Below, piece by piece: positions 11,507 through 23,458 of a stretch of 64,000 nucleotides of DNA; position 1 is the first letter of the stretch; every line of letters begins with the position of its first letter. The stretch comes from Charina bottae (Eukaryota > Chordata > Lepidosauria > Squamata > Charinaidae). Under the pieces are notes generated by a model. That model was not told where the DNA came from. It worked only from the letters and a program-made list of their open reading frames with translations, and ran no database searches. The translations under genes were made by a program, and so were the position numbers. The stretch is from contig JALMGJ010000003.1 in NCBI GenBank assembly GCA_023362775.1, positions 182,191,725-182,255,724 on the forward strand. Direction: 5' to 3'.

Positions 11507-14500
11507 TTGGGAGAGCACTATTTTCCCTGATGTATTCTGCTCTCAAATGATTATACAGATATTTAATGAAATAAGTAATTCATAAACAGGAAGGTTTGTT
11601 CATCCTTTTCTCAAAACACATCTAGTCATTTCTGATTTTAACAACTAATTTTTTCAGAGTCTTCAAATCTCTATGGACTAGACAAAAATATTCTATGTGG
11701 TATAGAATATTTAGCCAAATAGATGTGACACTAAATAATCATAAATAAATGATCCTTCCTAAATAATCATTCAGAAACCTACAGAGATTTCTGACAGGAC
11801 TTCAATTCTTCACGTTTTCCCTGTTGTGAGGCTGATAAAAATATACTGGATTCAAAAGAAATATTAAAGATTTATTAAGCTTCAGGTCTTTTATGAAGTA
11901 AAGCAGCCTTCCCTAACCTAGGCCTTTCTCATAAATTCTGGAAGTTGCAGCCCCAATACTTAAGGAGTAGGGAAGAGTGCCAGGTTGTGGAAGCCATGAG
12001 TAAACAATAGTCAAGTGGCTAGAATTATCTTTTGTTGTTTCTGTAACCTACCGAGTGCTTTTTATTCATTGCAGGCCAGTCAACCATTGCCTCTGGCAGA
12101 AAAAGTCAGCTTCATCCCAGCCAATTGATTGCTCAGCCTATTAAACCAGTGCGATTGAACTACACTAATTTCTGTTTATTGTGGATCGGAAATAGTACAG
12201 CTGAAACACATTGATCAAGTTCTGCTTAAACATTCATGAAATAGAGAGTCCTCTAATATATGGGACTTGAATGTAGCCAAACACTCTGGTCATTACTCTG
12301 TGACTGGCAGAGAAAACCATTTTAATTTCCCCATCTACTTCTATTTCCTCAGCTCTTGGAGGAACCACATTATTTGGACATCAGGCTTCTGGTATGCATT
12401 GGCTTCAGTTTTTATACCTGATTGTCATATTAACAAATGAGATATATTCCTGTTTGGAAGCACTAACTTAAAGGGCTCTTAGGAGTATTCCTTGAAAAGA
12501 TAGTAATGACAGGAATATTCTGCAGTGTGTTCCTTGATAGATGAGACAACCTGGCAGAGGTTTTGTGAAGTTATCAAGTTATATATTGGGGGGGGGGGGG
12601 GAGAGAATATATGTCTGTGATAGTCAGAAAAAAGAAACAAACAAAGGGATGACGAGATGAACATGATCATTTATTGTGAATTTATTTTTCAATGTATTCT
12701 AAAAGCTACTGACAGTGGAAATAGAGCAAGGACCTGTTCACATTGGAAGGGTGGTGCAGAAATTTGTTGAGGTGAAATTATCCAATCACACTTATTGATT
12801 GAATATGGAAAATGGAATATTGCTGTACAGTAAAATACACATTTTAAATATCTTAGTGCAATTTGTAATTCAAAAATATGTGCAAAAATCCCTATATGAA
12901 GAAAAAACCATACAAAAATGCAGTATACCAAAGATAGCATGTATACCATGAAAAATGTATAACAATATGCATATTAAGAGAAACATGTATGCCAGTGCAT
13001 ACAAACATTCATACAGACTTTTGAAAACACCTGCAACTTGTTGTGGAAACAGGTTGAAGTGAAATTAAAATCAGGAACAAGAAATCAAAATGGACATATC
13101 CACTCTGAAAAATGAGGACTAGAGAGTTGGGTCAGAAATATCAATCATAATAATGAATAAATAAAAATCAGCTTAATGAGAACACATTCTCAGGGCTGTT
13201 CTTCACAGCTGTGTTAAAGTCCTTTCCTTCAGTCATTGAGATAGAAGAAAAGTATGTTGGCCTACTTTGTACTGCCTTACTGCTAAGCTCTACTCTGTTT
13301 CAGTATTGAGGCCAGGAAGTGGTGCTGTCCTTACAGTTTTAATGAGGGAAATTATTGATGGACTACTCTGATTTAATCTGCCATCCCACCAGCTTGCAGG
13401 GTGGGGGGGAAGTACTATTCCTCTCCTTAAAATATGGTGGGGCTGTGGCTAGAGAGGAGGTGAGCTTTGATAGATAGCTAAACAGACCTTGCTTTGGTTT
13501 TGCAGGACTGTGTGTAAAGGGAGACCAACAAAGTGATCACTGGGCACCTTTTGGAAGTGGGTTTAGAGGAATTCTGGAACAGTGCTAAACCTGTGTTTAA
13601 AGTAATATGAAAACCAGCTAACAGGCCCAAGGGGCAGCAGTTGTGGAATGAATTGGGAAGGATGATTGGACAGAATGGGGAAAGAGATGCCTGGAAAAAA
13701 CAAGAGTGAAAAAGTACAATATTGACAAATTACATGAAGAAGGTAAGATGTTTGTATATACTGTATGTTCTTCCTCTTCCTTTCCCCTTTGGACTCAAAG
13801 GTATTAGAGAGTAGAGGAGTTTACCAATAGATTTAATTAGGGAGTTGAAGAACTTTAGAGATTTCCCTGTCTGATTTCTTAGAACAAGTAGTTGAGAAAA
13901 CAGAACTGGTTAAGAACAATGTTTTCTCACTCACTAGTTTAAACACAGCAGTTTGTGCAAATTTATCTGGTCAGTTGCTCCTCTTTACTAACTTATGTAC
14001 ATGTGCATAACCAAGATGAATCTACAATTTTCTCAAATAAGTAGTAAATCTGGGTTTATAAGGAACCTATAAAACACCCAACAAGTGCTTCAGAAAATGC
14101 CAATCAGGCATTATGTGGGCAGATGCCTCCACAAAAGACAGGAATACAGTCTCTCCTGCAATCCCAGCCAAAATGGCCACAGAAGGCAATGCCCAGGAAC
14201 TGGAGGGTAGGAGATGCTCACAGTGTCCAATAGGAGTTGGGCAGATCCCAGCCGACAAATGTATCAGTAGCACTTTGAGGAAGCAACATAGATCAAGTTC
14301 ACAGCAAGAGAAGATGTCAAGAGAAGAGACAAATATCACTGTAAAATGTAGGCTGCTTTTTGGTGGGCTGTGGGTTAGAGGAAGGAAGCATCATGAAAAC
14401 ATGTCCTTTAAAATGATTTGTGGAGCATTTAGAGGGACATGAGGATTAGCCCCAAGAGACTAGAATACAGTTGATGAGACTGATAGGAGGCCAGGAAAGT

Positions 14501-15579
14501 ATGCATAAAAAGCAGTGATGCTATGGGAATTTCTAGGACAGATACTGTTTTGGATTATCTAGGATGAGTGCTGTAAATACAAATCAATATAAGAATAGCC
14601 ATTTCTGCATTGGAATCTGATTGAACCTTTAATGCATGGTCAGTTAATGACACCACCATATTATGTTGTATATTTTTAAACTAATATTTATTTGGACTGT
14701 CCACGCAAGGAAGTTTACAGCCTTTAAGTATAGTACATTGTGTTTTGGTGCTGAACTTGAGTCAAAATAACATTCAAAGCTGTATTAAAATTGGTTTTCC
14801 TAAAATAGCTTTCCATAATCTGATGCCCTTCAGATAAATTTGACTTCAACAACCATAATTTCCAGCCAATATGAGAAACATTTTGTAGTTGTTTTATCAC
14901 TTTCTTTTTGTTTCCTTTTCTTCCTTTTTTCTTTTACTTTGATTTCCTTTTTCCTTTTTTCTGTTTTATTAAATAAAGGCAAAAAAAGGACTAAAAATTG
15001 ACTAGGAAGTTATAGAAACTGAAGTCTAAAATGGTCTGGATTGGGGAAGAATTAATTGTACTAAACCCATAAAACTACAATGTGATCTAGCACAAAACCT
15101 CCATCTTTTTCTCTGGCAAACCTACTTTAAAAAAGACAGTTACCAAATGTGGGCTGCAAAAATATGATTGACATTTTGATGGCAACAAAAACCAAAAGAA
15201 AACTCTAATACTTTCCTATAATTTACTGGCCATCTGACATTTTGCAGCCTAGATTTGATAACCCTATTTTAAATCATTATGAAATAAACACTCTGAAAAA
15301 TAACAATTCACTTCTCTACTGTATTAACCCATTTTTGGAATTCATACAATACACTGAATCATAAACTAATCAAATAGGCTGGTCATTATGCTTACATTAT
15401 GCTAATCACTCCTTGTGGGTCCATCCTATCCAGTAATTGTGATCAGGCCTTAATCTCTTGGACAAAACCATTCCAGTGTCAGAGGCTAGGGTATTAGAAT
15501 CACATTTTCCAAATGATTTGCCCCTCTCCAAAATACTTTTGCATTTTTCCATTACTAGATCAAAGATGAGAAGGAATAA
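11507..15579. other. Unassigned AT-rich sequence
   Basis: No gene recognised. About 11905-12000 and 14820-14880 hold degraded text of a common sauropsid dispersed repeat (agccttccctaaccta; gatgcccttcagataaatttgacttc). There is a G13 run near 12589-12601. The short open frames have no recognisable domain. Confidence 0.45.
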
Positions 15580-15581
15580 TA

Positions 15582-15991
15582 CAGGTTGTCCTCACTTAAT
15601 GACCACAATTGAGACCGGAATTTTGGTTGCTAAGCAAAGCAGTCATTAAGTGAATCCAACCCAATTTTACGACCTTTTTTGTGGTGGTCATTAAGCAAGT
15701 CACCGCAGTCGTTAAGCGAACCATATGGTCATTAAGCAAATCATGCGGTTCCCCATTGATTTTGCTTGCCAGAAGCCAGCCAGGAAGGTAAAAAATTGTG
15801 GTCACATGACCATGGGATGCTGCAACGGTCATAAATGTGAAACGGTTGCCAAGCACCCAAATCATGATCACATGACCGCAGAGATGCTGGGACGGTCGTA
15901 AGTGTGACCACCGGTTGTAAGTCAGTTTTTTCAACACCATCGTAAGTCTGAACCATCACTAAACAAATGGTCATTAAGTGAAGACTACCTG
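15582..15991. mobile_element. Tigger/pogo-like MITE, 410-bp form
   Basis: Ends CAGGTTGTCCTCACTTAATGACC and GGTCATTAAGTGAAGACTACCTG, with TA at 15580-15581 and 15992-15993. The arms pair through many gtcattaag/cttaatgac repeats. It shares its interior with the reverse-oriented copy at 60829-61192. No transposase is encoded, so it would depend on one supplied in trans. Confidence 0.8.
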
Positions 15992-16113
15992 TAAAATTCC
16001 ACAACTGTGCCAAATCTGTTGAATAACAATTAGTCCCGTGAAAATATAGTTCTGCAAAGATTTGGACACGAAATCTGCAAATATTATAATTTCACTGTAC
16101 TGTAATTATACTA

Positions 16114-16388
16114 TTTGTTCAGTCGTTAAGTCGCGTCCGACTCTTCGTGACCCTATGGACCATAGCACACCAGGCCTTCCTGTCCTCCACTGTCTCCCGG
16201 AGTTTGCTCAAGTTCATGTACATTGCATCGGTGACGCTATCTAACCATCTCATCTTCTGCCGTCCCCTTCTCCTTTTGCCTTCAGTCTTTCCCAGCATCA
16301 GGGTCTTTTCCAGTAAGTCTTCGCATTAGGTGGCCAAAATATTTGAGCTTCAGCTTCAGCATCTGTCCTTCCAATGAGCAGTCAGGAG
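16114..16388 (-). mobile_element. BovB LINE 3' end fragment
   Basis: The plus strand begins ttgttcagtcgttaagtcgcgtccgactcttcgtgac, the reverse complement of the BovB 3' terminus seen at 37198-37230. On the minus strand the coding tail reads KYFGHLMR.., ..LEKTLMLGK and RRGRRQKMRW-type text, matching the 36.8-37.2 kb copy. It is 5'-truncated and the frame is broken. Confidence 0.75.
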
Positions 16389-16933
16389 TTATCTATTAAT
16401 ATTTTGCCATATTGATCTATTTTGTCAAATGGCAGAGTTGAGATACTGTATAAGGAAGCTGCATAGTTAGCAGATGGCTTCCTAACACCAGTTGCGTTCC
16501 TTTCTTAAAAACACACCATGCTACATGTTCTGATATCCATACTGCTACTTAGATTTAGTTTCCTTCCAGACTACATTGTTCTCTACTGGTCGGAATGAAA
16601 TATTTTCCAATTAAACTACAGAGGCATTTGTTTTTATTTTCCTAATTCTTGTATTTGTGTATCAAGCTGCCCAGGGTCATGTTTCACATTTGAAACAAAC
16701 CTGTGAAGTAAATTAGATTAGATTTTCCGAAAGCAACTAGACTGGAACATCACCTGTAATTAGGCTATTCCAAAGAATGTACCTACAATGAATTGTGACC
16801 TGATACAAAAATGGAAGATATTGAGCTACTGAATGTCCTCTTATTTTGATCACCAATTTCAGAAAAGTCTTCCTAATGATTCAAATGTGAATTGAATAGA
16901 AATTAAATAATGTTGCTTGGGATTTCAAATTAA
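16389..16933. other. Unassigned sequence
   Basis: AT-rich, with nothing recognised. Confidence 0.4.
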
Positions 16934-17175
16934 AACCAGTCAGTCTGTGGTTAAGGCAACGGGCTAGAAACCAGGAGTCTGTGAGTTCTAGTCCCGCCTT
17001 AGGCATGAAAGCTGGCTGGGTGACCTTGGGCCAGTCACTCTCTCTCAGCCCAACTCACCTCACAGGGTTGTTGTTGTGGGGAAAATAGGAGGAGGAAGGA
17101 GTATTAGGTATGTTCGCCGCCTTGAGTTATTTATAAAAATAATAAAGGCGGGATAAAAATTAAATAAATAAATAA
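16934..17175 (+). repeat. tRNA-derived SINE with LINE-like 3' tail
   Basis: The head is gtggttaaggcaacgggctag...gagttctagtcccgcc, a diverged B-box-like motif. It is followed by the ggctgggtgaccttgggccagtca core and a 3' part, cgccttgagttatttataaaaataataaaggcggg, then (aataa)n. The minus-strand copy at 40188-40679 has the same order. Confidence 0.7.
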
Positions 17176-17250
17176 TTACATTTTGCTCTGATGATGGTAG
17201 TGAAAGGATGATTCCATACAAGTGAAAGTTTAAAAGAGGAATGATGCATG

Positions 17251-17458
17251 TAATATAATAGAAAAATAGCAAATATTAAATTGATATTAGAAAGTTTCTT
17301 CGTAAAAGAAACAGGAAGTCATTTTAAATTAAGTGTTATATGTGTATCTTTTGAATGTGAACATTGTTGTAAATAGTTAAATGTTGTAAATGTGTTGTTA
17401 GTCTTTGTGTTGTCTATCTTAGTGATGTCTAAATAAAGTTCTTTAAAAAAAATTTAAA
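17251..17458 (+). mobile_element. Poly-A retro-insertion (L1-type 3' end?)
   Basis: A short insert ends ctaaataaagttcttt followed by an A-rich tail. It is flanked by a perfect 19-bp direct repeat, aaaagaggaatgatgcatg, at 17232-17250 and 17459-17477. The polyadenylation signal, A tail and long duplication are the signature of L1-type target-primed insertion. Whether it is an L1 3' end or a processed transcript is not resolved; no coding sequence is seen. Confidence 0.7.
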
Positions 17459-17477
17459 AAAAGAGGAATGATGCATG

Positions 17478-18584
17478 AATCATGGGGATGCATAACCTTT
17501 CTGCGTTTGTGGGCACATTTGTTATTTTTAAAAAGTACCAACTGCAAAAAAAAATGTGAGTATGAAGCATTTCTAATAGCAAACTCACCTTATGACTGAG
17601 GTAGAGGCATGTTGGTTACAAAAGTTTGGGGAGAACTTACCCCTTTTCTGCTTCTAGTTTTCTCTCAAACATGGATCCATAAGACAGGAAGAAAGAGAGA
17701 GAGAAGAAAAAAGTGGATGAGAGAGAAAAAGAGTTATAAAAATAAATGGAACTGAGAAGGGGAGAACAGCAGAAATAACGAAGGAAAAAAGGAGAATATC
17801 TTGGGGCATACTGTATGAACAAATGAATATAAATATTACAACAAATTTGCCTGTTTTATTCCTCAGGGCAATGTATAAAAGGGCTGTGTTTGCTCTGTGC
17901 TAAAATCAAATCAATATTTTTTTTAAAAAATCTATACCAAGCAAGCCAATTTTGCACTGAGATTTAGAGGTTCAGTTTCTCTTCTTCTGTAGTGAAAGCT
18001 GCAATTGTTATATTGCTGGATTTGGTAACCAGTTGCAAAGTAGAATAACCTGTAGGAATATACCAAACTATTACTGATATTCTGATTTATGTTGTTTTGT
18101 TAGATCAAAAATTGGAATTCAAACACTATCAGTCATTGTACTGAGGCATATGATGACTAAAGGAAAAGATACAGTGTAAGAATCAATCAATAATATAATA
18201 GTATTTTGAATAAGGTAAATGGTTTTTCATTGTTACTAACAATATACATTCTGTTGAGAAGTATTATATGGGATTTACTTCTGGATAACGTTATGTACAG
18301 GAATACAGCCCAAACAAGCTGCAGCCTGCCATTGAACTACTACTATTCCATTAATTCCCCAGTCTTTAACAAAGAATAGCATTGCTCTCATTTTAAATAC
18401 GAGTGTACAGTCTTTTAAGGACTTTTACTGGGCTAGGATCCATTGTCATCAACAGAAGAAAGGAATAATAGAACCAGACAAGAAATGAGAGCAACACAGT
18501 GCTTCCAGAGTATATTACCAAATCAAGACATTTTTCTTCTTACTAGATTTTGGTGTGAGCATTTAGGAAAAAGAAGAATGTTTT
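17478..18584. other. Unassigned sequence
   Basis: AT-rich. Contains a purine-rich stretch at 17683-17780 and nothing recognisable as a gene. Confidence 0.4.
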
Positions 18585-18681
18585 ATTATTTATTTTTATT
18601 TATTATTAAATTTCTATGACCGCCCATTTCCCCCTCAAGGAGGGACTCTGGGTGGTTCACAACCACAAAAACATCATTAAA

Positions 18682-18991
18682 AAAGGTTCCCCCTGCACAT
18701 TTGTGCAGTCGTGTCCGACTCTAGGGGCCGGTGCTCATCTCCGTTTGTTAGCCGAAGAGCCAGCGTTGTCCGAAGACGCTTCCACAGTCATGTGGCCAGC
18801 ATGACGCACGCAGAACACTGTTACCATCCCACTGAAGTGGTACCTATTCATCTACTTGCATTTGCATGCTTTCGAATTGCTAGGTTGGCAAGAGCTGGAG
18901 CTAGTGCGGGAGCTCACTCCGCACGCAGGGCTAGGGATTCGAATCTCCGAACTTGTGATCTTCCAATCGACAAGCCTGGCGTCTTACCCGC
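18682..18991 (-). repeat. tRNA-derived SINE with BovB-like tail
   Basis: This is the reverse complement of the SINE at 41960-42290. It begins (plus strand) aaaggttccccctgcacatttgtgcagtcgtgtccgact and ends gcctggcgtcttacccgc. It lacks about 16 bases of the tRNA-like head, including most of box A. It is inserted in the tail of the L2 copy. Confidence 0.85.
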
Positions 18992-19568
18992 AATAAAAAT
19001 ATAAATACAATAAAATCCAAGTGGCAGGTGGTTCTTACAGTGAAGCTAAACATATTTAAAATATTTGAGGTGGCTCTAAGAAATCAGCCATCCCCAAGCT
19101 TGACCACTTTCCTTCTTGCCCCAGACGAGATCACAGAGCCAAGTTTTTAATTTTTTCCTGAAGTCCAGGAGTGAAGGGGCCTGTCTTATCTCTGGGGGGA
19201 GGATGTTCCATAGGGCAGGTGCCGCTGCAGAGAAGGCTCGCCTCTGAGACCCCGCTAGATGGAATTCTTTCATAGAGGGGGTCCGCAGCGTGCCCTCTCT
19301 GCAAGATCGGGTGGCATGGGATGATGTAATGGGGATGAGGCGGTCCCTCAGATAACCTGGGCCCGTGCCATGTAGGGCTTTAAAGGTAATAACCAACACC
19401 TTGAATTGGACCCAGAAGCAAACTGGCACCCAATGCAGCTCGCGGAGCAGAGGTGTTATGTGTGTCGATCTTGGTGCACCTAAAACTGCCCGCGCGGCCG
19501 CATTCTGTACCAGCTGTAGCCTCTGGATATTCTTCAAGGGTAGCCCCATGTAGAGTGTGTTACAGTAA

Positions 19569-20002
19569 TGTCAGGGTGAGCGGATGGAGCGGCCTGCGTC
19601 TTCTCCTTGGGCACCAGCGATCCAAGTACTATGCAGTAAATAGACTCCAAACAGAAGTTATATCAAATATCCTATTTACTTATATACATACGTATTTACA
19701 GATCACTTCCACACAGGTAACAAATGATAAACCAATGATACAGCATACACGAGGTAGAATGAGAATAAATGAGAAGAAAGAATACAGGACATCTCTGTAT
19801 TTATATACAAACTGACCAATCACCTTATAGGTCACTCTCATTATCCACCACACCCAACTTAACTCTAAGCACCTGTTGTATGAGTCACACACTGACACAT
19901 CATCTCTGACTCTGCAGAATATTTCCCCTCTCACCTAAATATCAAGCCTCTCAATATAATTTATATCTAGCTGTAAATTCCTGGGTATATCAAACCCCAA
20001 CA
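19569..20002 (-). mobile_element. Solo LTR, 434 bp, 5-bp target duplication
   Basis: The segment starts TGTCAGGG and ends CCCCAACA on the plus strand (TG..CA ends). It is flanked by agtaa at 19564-19568 and 20003-20007. Removing it rejoins the L2 frame. On the minus strand a GATTGG box (19816-19821) precedes TATATAAATA (19798-19807), so transcription is probably leftward. No internal retroviral or gypsy-type coding sequence is present; it is the product of LTR-LTR recombination. Family not identified. Confidence 0.85.
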
Positions 20003-21539
20003 AGTAATCTATATGGGAGACAACCAGGGCATGAGTGACCGTTCGAAGGGCCTCTCCGTCAAGGAAAGGGCGTAACTGGCACACAACACGAAGTTGAGCA
20101 AAGGCCCTCCTAGCCACGACTGCCACCTGCTCTTCGAGCAGGAGTCGTGAGTCCAAGAGGACCCCCAAGTTACGCACCGGGTCTGTCTGGGCAACCCCAT
20201 CCAGAACTAAAGATGACAAATTCCCAGAAACTGAGGGGCCATTAATCCACAGCCATTCCATCTTCCCAGGGTTCAGCTGAAACCTGTTTTTCCCCATCCA
20301 GACCCCTAGAGTCCCCAGTTACTTGGACAGGGTGGTCACTGCATCACTTACTTCACCCGGGATGGAGATGTATAACTGGGTATCATCCACATATTGATGA
20401 TACCTCAGCCCGTGGTGACGGATGATCTCGCCCAGCGGTTTCATGTAGATGTTAAAAAGGAGCGGCAAGAGTACCGAGCCCTGCAAAGAAGGGCCCGTGG
20501 GCTGGATCTCTCACTCCCTATCAACACTGACTGGGACCGGCCATGGAGAAAGGAGGTGAACCAGCGCAGAACCACGCCGCCCACCCCCAACTCCCTGAGC
20601 CGTCCCAGAAGAATACCATGGTCGACGGTATAGAACGCTGCTGAGAGGTCAAGAAGAGCGAGAATGGATGCTCTGCCTCCATCTCACTCCCGCCAAAGAT
20701 CATCCATAAGCGCGACCGATGCAGTTTCCATCCTATGACCCGGCCTGAAACCTGACTGAAAGGGGTCCAGATAATCCGTTTCAACCAGAATCCTCTGGAG
20801 CTGCAACGCCACCACCTTCTCAACCACCTTCCCCAAAAAGGGGAGGTGGGAGACTGGACAAAAATTATCCAGTATAGTGGGGTCCAGCGATGGCTTCTTG
20901 AGGAGTGGGTGCACCAGCGCTTCCTTGAAAGCTGCCAGAAACACTCCCTCTCTCAAGGATGTATTTACCATCGCTTGTACCCAACCACAAGTCACCTCCC
21001 GGGCTGCTTTCACCAGCCAGGAGGGACAAGGATCTAATTGGCAGGTGGTGGCATTCACAGTCCGGAGGACTCTGTCCACTTCCTTGAGACCAACAGGGTC
21101 AAACCACTCCCAGATAACAAGGTGAGTACGTTCCCTGGGTGTCTCCCCAGACTCTGCCTCATGCTCAGAGTCCAACTTGGAGCGGATCCGAGCGATTTTA
21201 TCCTGCAGATGCCAAATGTTGCACAAGAACACTGAATATTTACACAAAAAGAAGATAGAATCATATGTACCTCCAGTCAAATTCCATGAATGAAGGAGGA
21301 CAATTTCACAATAAAAGCCTTATCTGGAAGCACCTCAGATATAAGACTTTGAAGAAGAAAAAAACAAATAATGAGAGGTAGCCATTTGTAACATAATCCT
21401 ATACATGTAAACATTAACAAGTAAACATACCATATTTGTTACTGATGTAAGTAGTTTTCCATTCACCCTGGAAACATGATAATCTTTCTCTGTGGTGTTT
21501 TAATATTGCAATTTTTGTTCACTTGTGATAATATCATAT

Positions 21540-21940
21540 CATATCATATCCCATCGGTAAGGGAATTCCACTTGGCGGGGTCCAGAAGGTGGGCCTTCTC
21601 TGCAGTGGTGCCCACCCTTTGGAACATTCTACCCCGAAGGTGAGGCAGGCCCCATCGCTCCCGGCCTTCAGGAAGAACTTAAAGACCTGGTTCTGCCACC
21701 TCGCCTGGGAGGGGAACAGGAACAGCTCTTCCTGGGGATGGCTCGTGCCATAGAGCCCTTTTAAATACAATCTTATCGCCTCCTGGATATTATATTTAAT
21801 TTATCTGTATTTACTGTATATGATGATTGTGTATTGTATTACTTTTTATCTATTTTAATTATTGTCTCTTTGTAAAATGCCCAGAGTCCCCTTTGGGGGA
21901 GATGGGGCGGTGATAGAAATCGAAAATAAATAAGTAAAAG
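21540..21940 (+). mobile_element. L2-like LINE 3' end fragment
   Basis: The plus strand reads the L2 C-terminus (GIPLGGVQKVGLLCSGAHPLEHST-like and LKTWFCHLAWEG-like, with frameshifts), then an AT-rich 3' UTR. It ends cccagagtccccttttgggggagatgggg-cggtgatagaaa with an (aataa)n tail. It is 5'-truncated. Confidence 0.75.
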
Positions 21941-23369
21941 ATTCCATGAAGCCGGGAACTTTTTAATCTACTATAACTACTACATGTAAGATCCCATTTT
22001 GTGTTCTTGAAAATTAAATGAAGAATGCATTTGTATATATGTTAAGAAGAATAAAAATAATTTTGTGTCTATAGCTACAAAACTGATATATTTATGCAAG
22101 TCATATAGATATATTGACCTGCCTCAGACTATAGTTTGACACCATGCAAATGAGCCTTATGCCTTTGTCATGCTTCCCCCATCCCCATCCCCACCCCCAT
22201 CCCAAGCTTTAGGGTTCAAAACAACACCAAACTGTGATTATTTTAAACATGATTCGATGAATGGTTCCAAGAACCTGAACACTAAGGCTGCTAGATTAAG
22301 TCACTTTGTTGTTGCTACAACTGATTAGAAAATGTCTGACCTCCAGCTGCACCCAAGTCATATCCACATAGAAACGAATGCCTGCTAGGCTGTTGTACAT
22401 AACATCTGTGCAATGAGAGAAAGGCCATTTGTACTTGCTGTGGGGTTCACAGTGTACCCATAGTTCACAACTCTGCAAGCATATTATTAAGACCAGGCTT
22501 ATTCAAATATGTTATTTTTTCTGTATATTAGGAGTGGAGGGAGAAATATCTGAATGTGCAAATGGCATGTACGTTTGAAATCTGATGAAAATCCTTTTTT
22601 ACCAGCTAGTTTATTTTTGCTTGTTGGCACTTCTTCTGATATCCACATAAATATAAAAGAAAGTTGCCTGGAGAACAATACTACAATATCTACTAAAGAT
22701 ACCTTCTGTGCATCTATGGTTTTTATATAGTTTATATATAAAAATGTGTGTGTGCATGTGTGTGTGTGTCTACTCCAGACTAAGGGCACATATCTTGATG
22801 AGCCTTACACCTAGATAAGTTCAGGAATCTGATGTAGACAACTTATGACACAGTTTTGGAAATGTTTTTCTTAATTTATTTATTCTCTGTTATTGCACTG
22901 GTAGTCTGTCAGCCAGTGACCTTGTTTATGATAGCCAAATCCCTGTTGTGGAAATGGCAACTAGTAGATTTCCCACTTGGCCATTGTGACCAATTTGCCC
23001 CATACGTTTCGGATAAAGGCACTCAGATTCACCATCTCTCACTCCTCATGGGTGGAGTCCAATGTGATGGCTGAGGCAGCATCCTGCCATGTTATCTGGT
23101 ATTTGTTTTAGTGTATGAATTCCAAGGATCCTTGATTCCTATGTGGGATGGGAGAGTGTGACAAGCTGGGTTATTATCAGCACATCACTGCAGGAGAAGG
23201 TTGTGACTGCAGCCATGAAAGAGGCTGTAGGGTATGTACAGGCTAAGGAAGATGACCTTGACAGAGATATGTAGGAGCTGTTGCCTAGGCAAAAAGGGGT
23301 GAAACATTAAGTCCAAAACATCCAGATAAAATTCAGAAGTGACTCATACAGACATCTCCCTAATTCACT
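21941..23369. other. Unassigned sequence; possible LTR 5' part after 23157
   Basis: No gene recognised. From 23157 a stretch starts tgtgacaagctggg. With the AATAAA-bearing block at 32824-32954 it could be the left part of an LTR split by the Tx1-like insertion. No target duplication supports this yet. Confidence 0.3.
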
Positions 23370-23420
23370 GGAGAAGGAGAAGGAGAAGGAGAAGGAGAAG
23401 GAGAAGGAGAAGGAGAAGGA
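23370..23420 (+). repeat. (GAGAAG)n microsatellite, left flank of the Tx1-like element
   Basis: About eight GAGAAG units abut the 3' end of the element. The same hexamer resumes at 32764, so the element sits inside one microsatellite. Confidence 0.95.
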
Positions 23421-23454
23421 AACGACACGATATTTAGGAAACGACACGATATTT
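23418..23454 (-). repeat. Two 18-bp tandem copies at the 3' terminus of the Tx1-like element
   Basis: ggaaacgacacgatattt occurs at 23418-23435 and 23437-23454, a 19-bp period. On the element's strand this is the last sequence before the (TTCTCC)n target. It may be the recognition or priming motif of the RT, or the scar of template slippage at insertion. Confidence 0.85.
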
Positions 23455-23458
23455 TATT
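23453..23458 (-). terminator. Polyadenylation signal AATAAA of the Tx1-like element
   Basis: The plus strand has tttatt, giving AATAAA on the element's strand about 35 bases before its 3' end. Its position suits cleavage at or near the element terminus. Confidence 0.55.

Larger units (their letters stand above)
18585..21210 (-). mobile_element. L2-like LINE, decayed and interrupted
   Basis: Read on the minus strand from about 21210, the RT begins HLQDKIARIRSKL. It continues through [46 protein letters not shown] (YVDD active site), NRFQLNPGK, SHIDY and MGLPLKNIQRLQLVQNAAARA, to PALWNILPPEIRQAP. Frameshifts and a stop break the frame. A solo LTR (19569-20002) splits it between SHIDY and MGLPLK, and a SINE (18682-18991) splits the 3' tail. 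L2-type tails (gcccatttccccctcaaggaggg) flank that SINE. The 42.4-44.0 kb copy is its close relative. Confidence 0.85.

Noticed and set aside
5655..12601. Poly-G runs near 5655, 9651 and 12589 as possible regulatory quadruplexes
   Set aside because: They are single homopolymer runs without spaced G-tracts. Their length is unreliable in sequencing, and nothing nearby suggests a promoter.
14067..14442. Opposed ORFs of 90 and 109 codons as a possible host exon
   Set aside because: No splice-site context, domain or codon pattern was visible. Frames of this length occur by chance.
16062..16329. Plus-strand ORFs of 60 codons
   Set aside because: They are antisense to the BovB 3' end.
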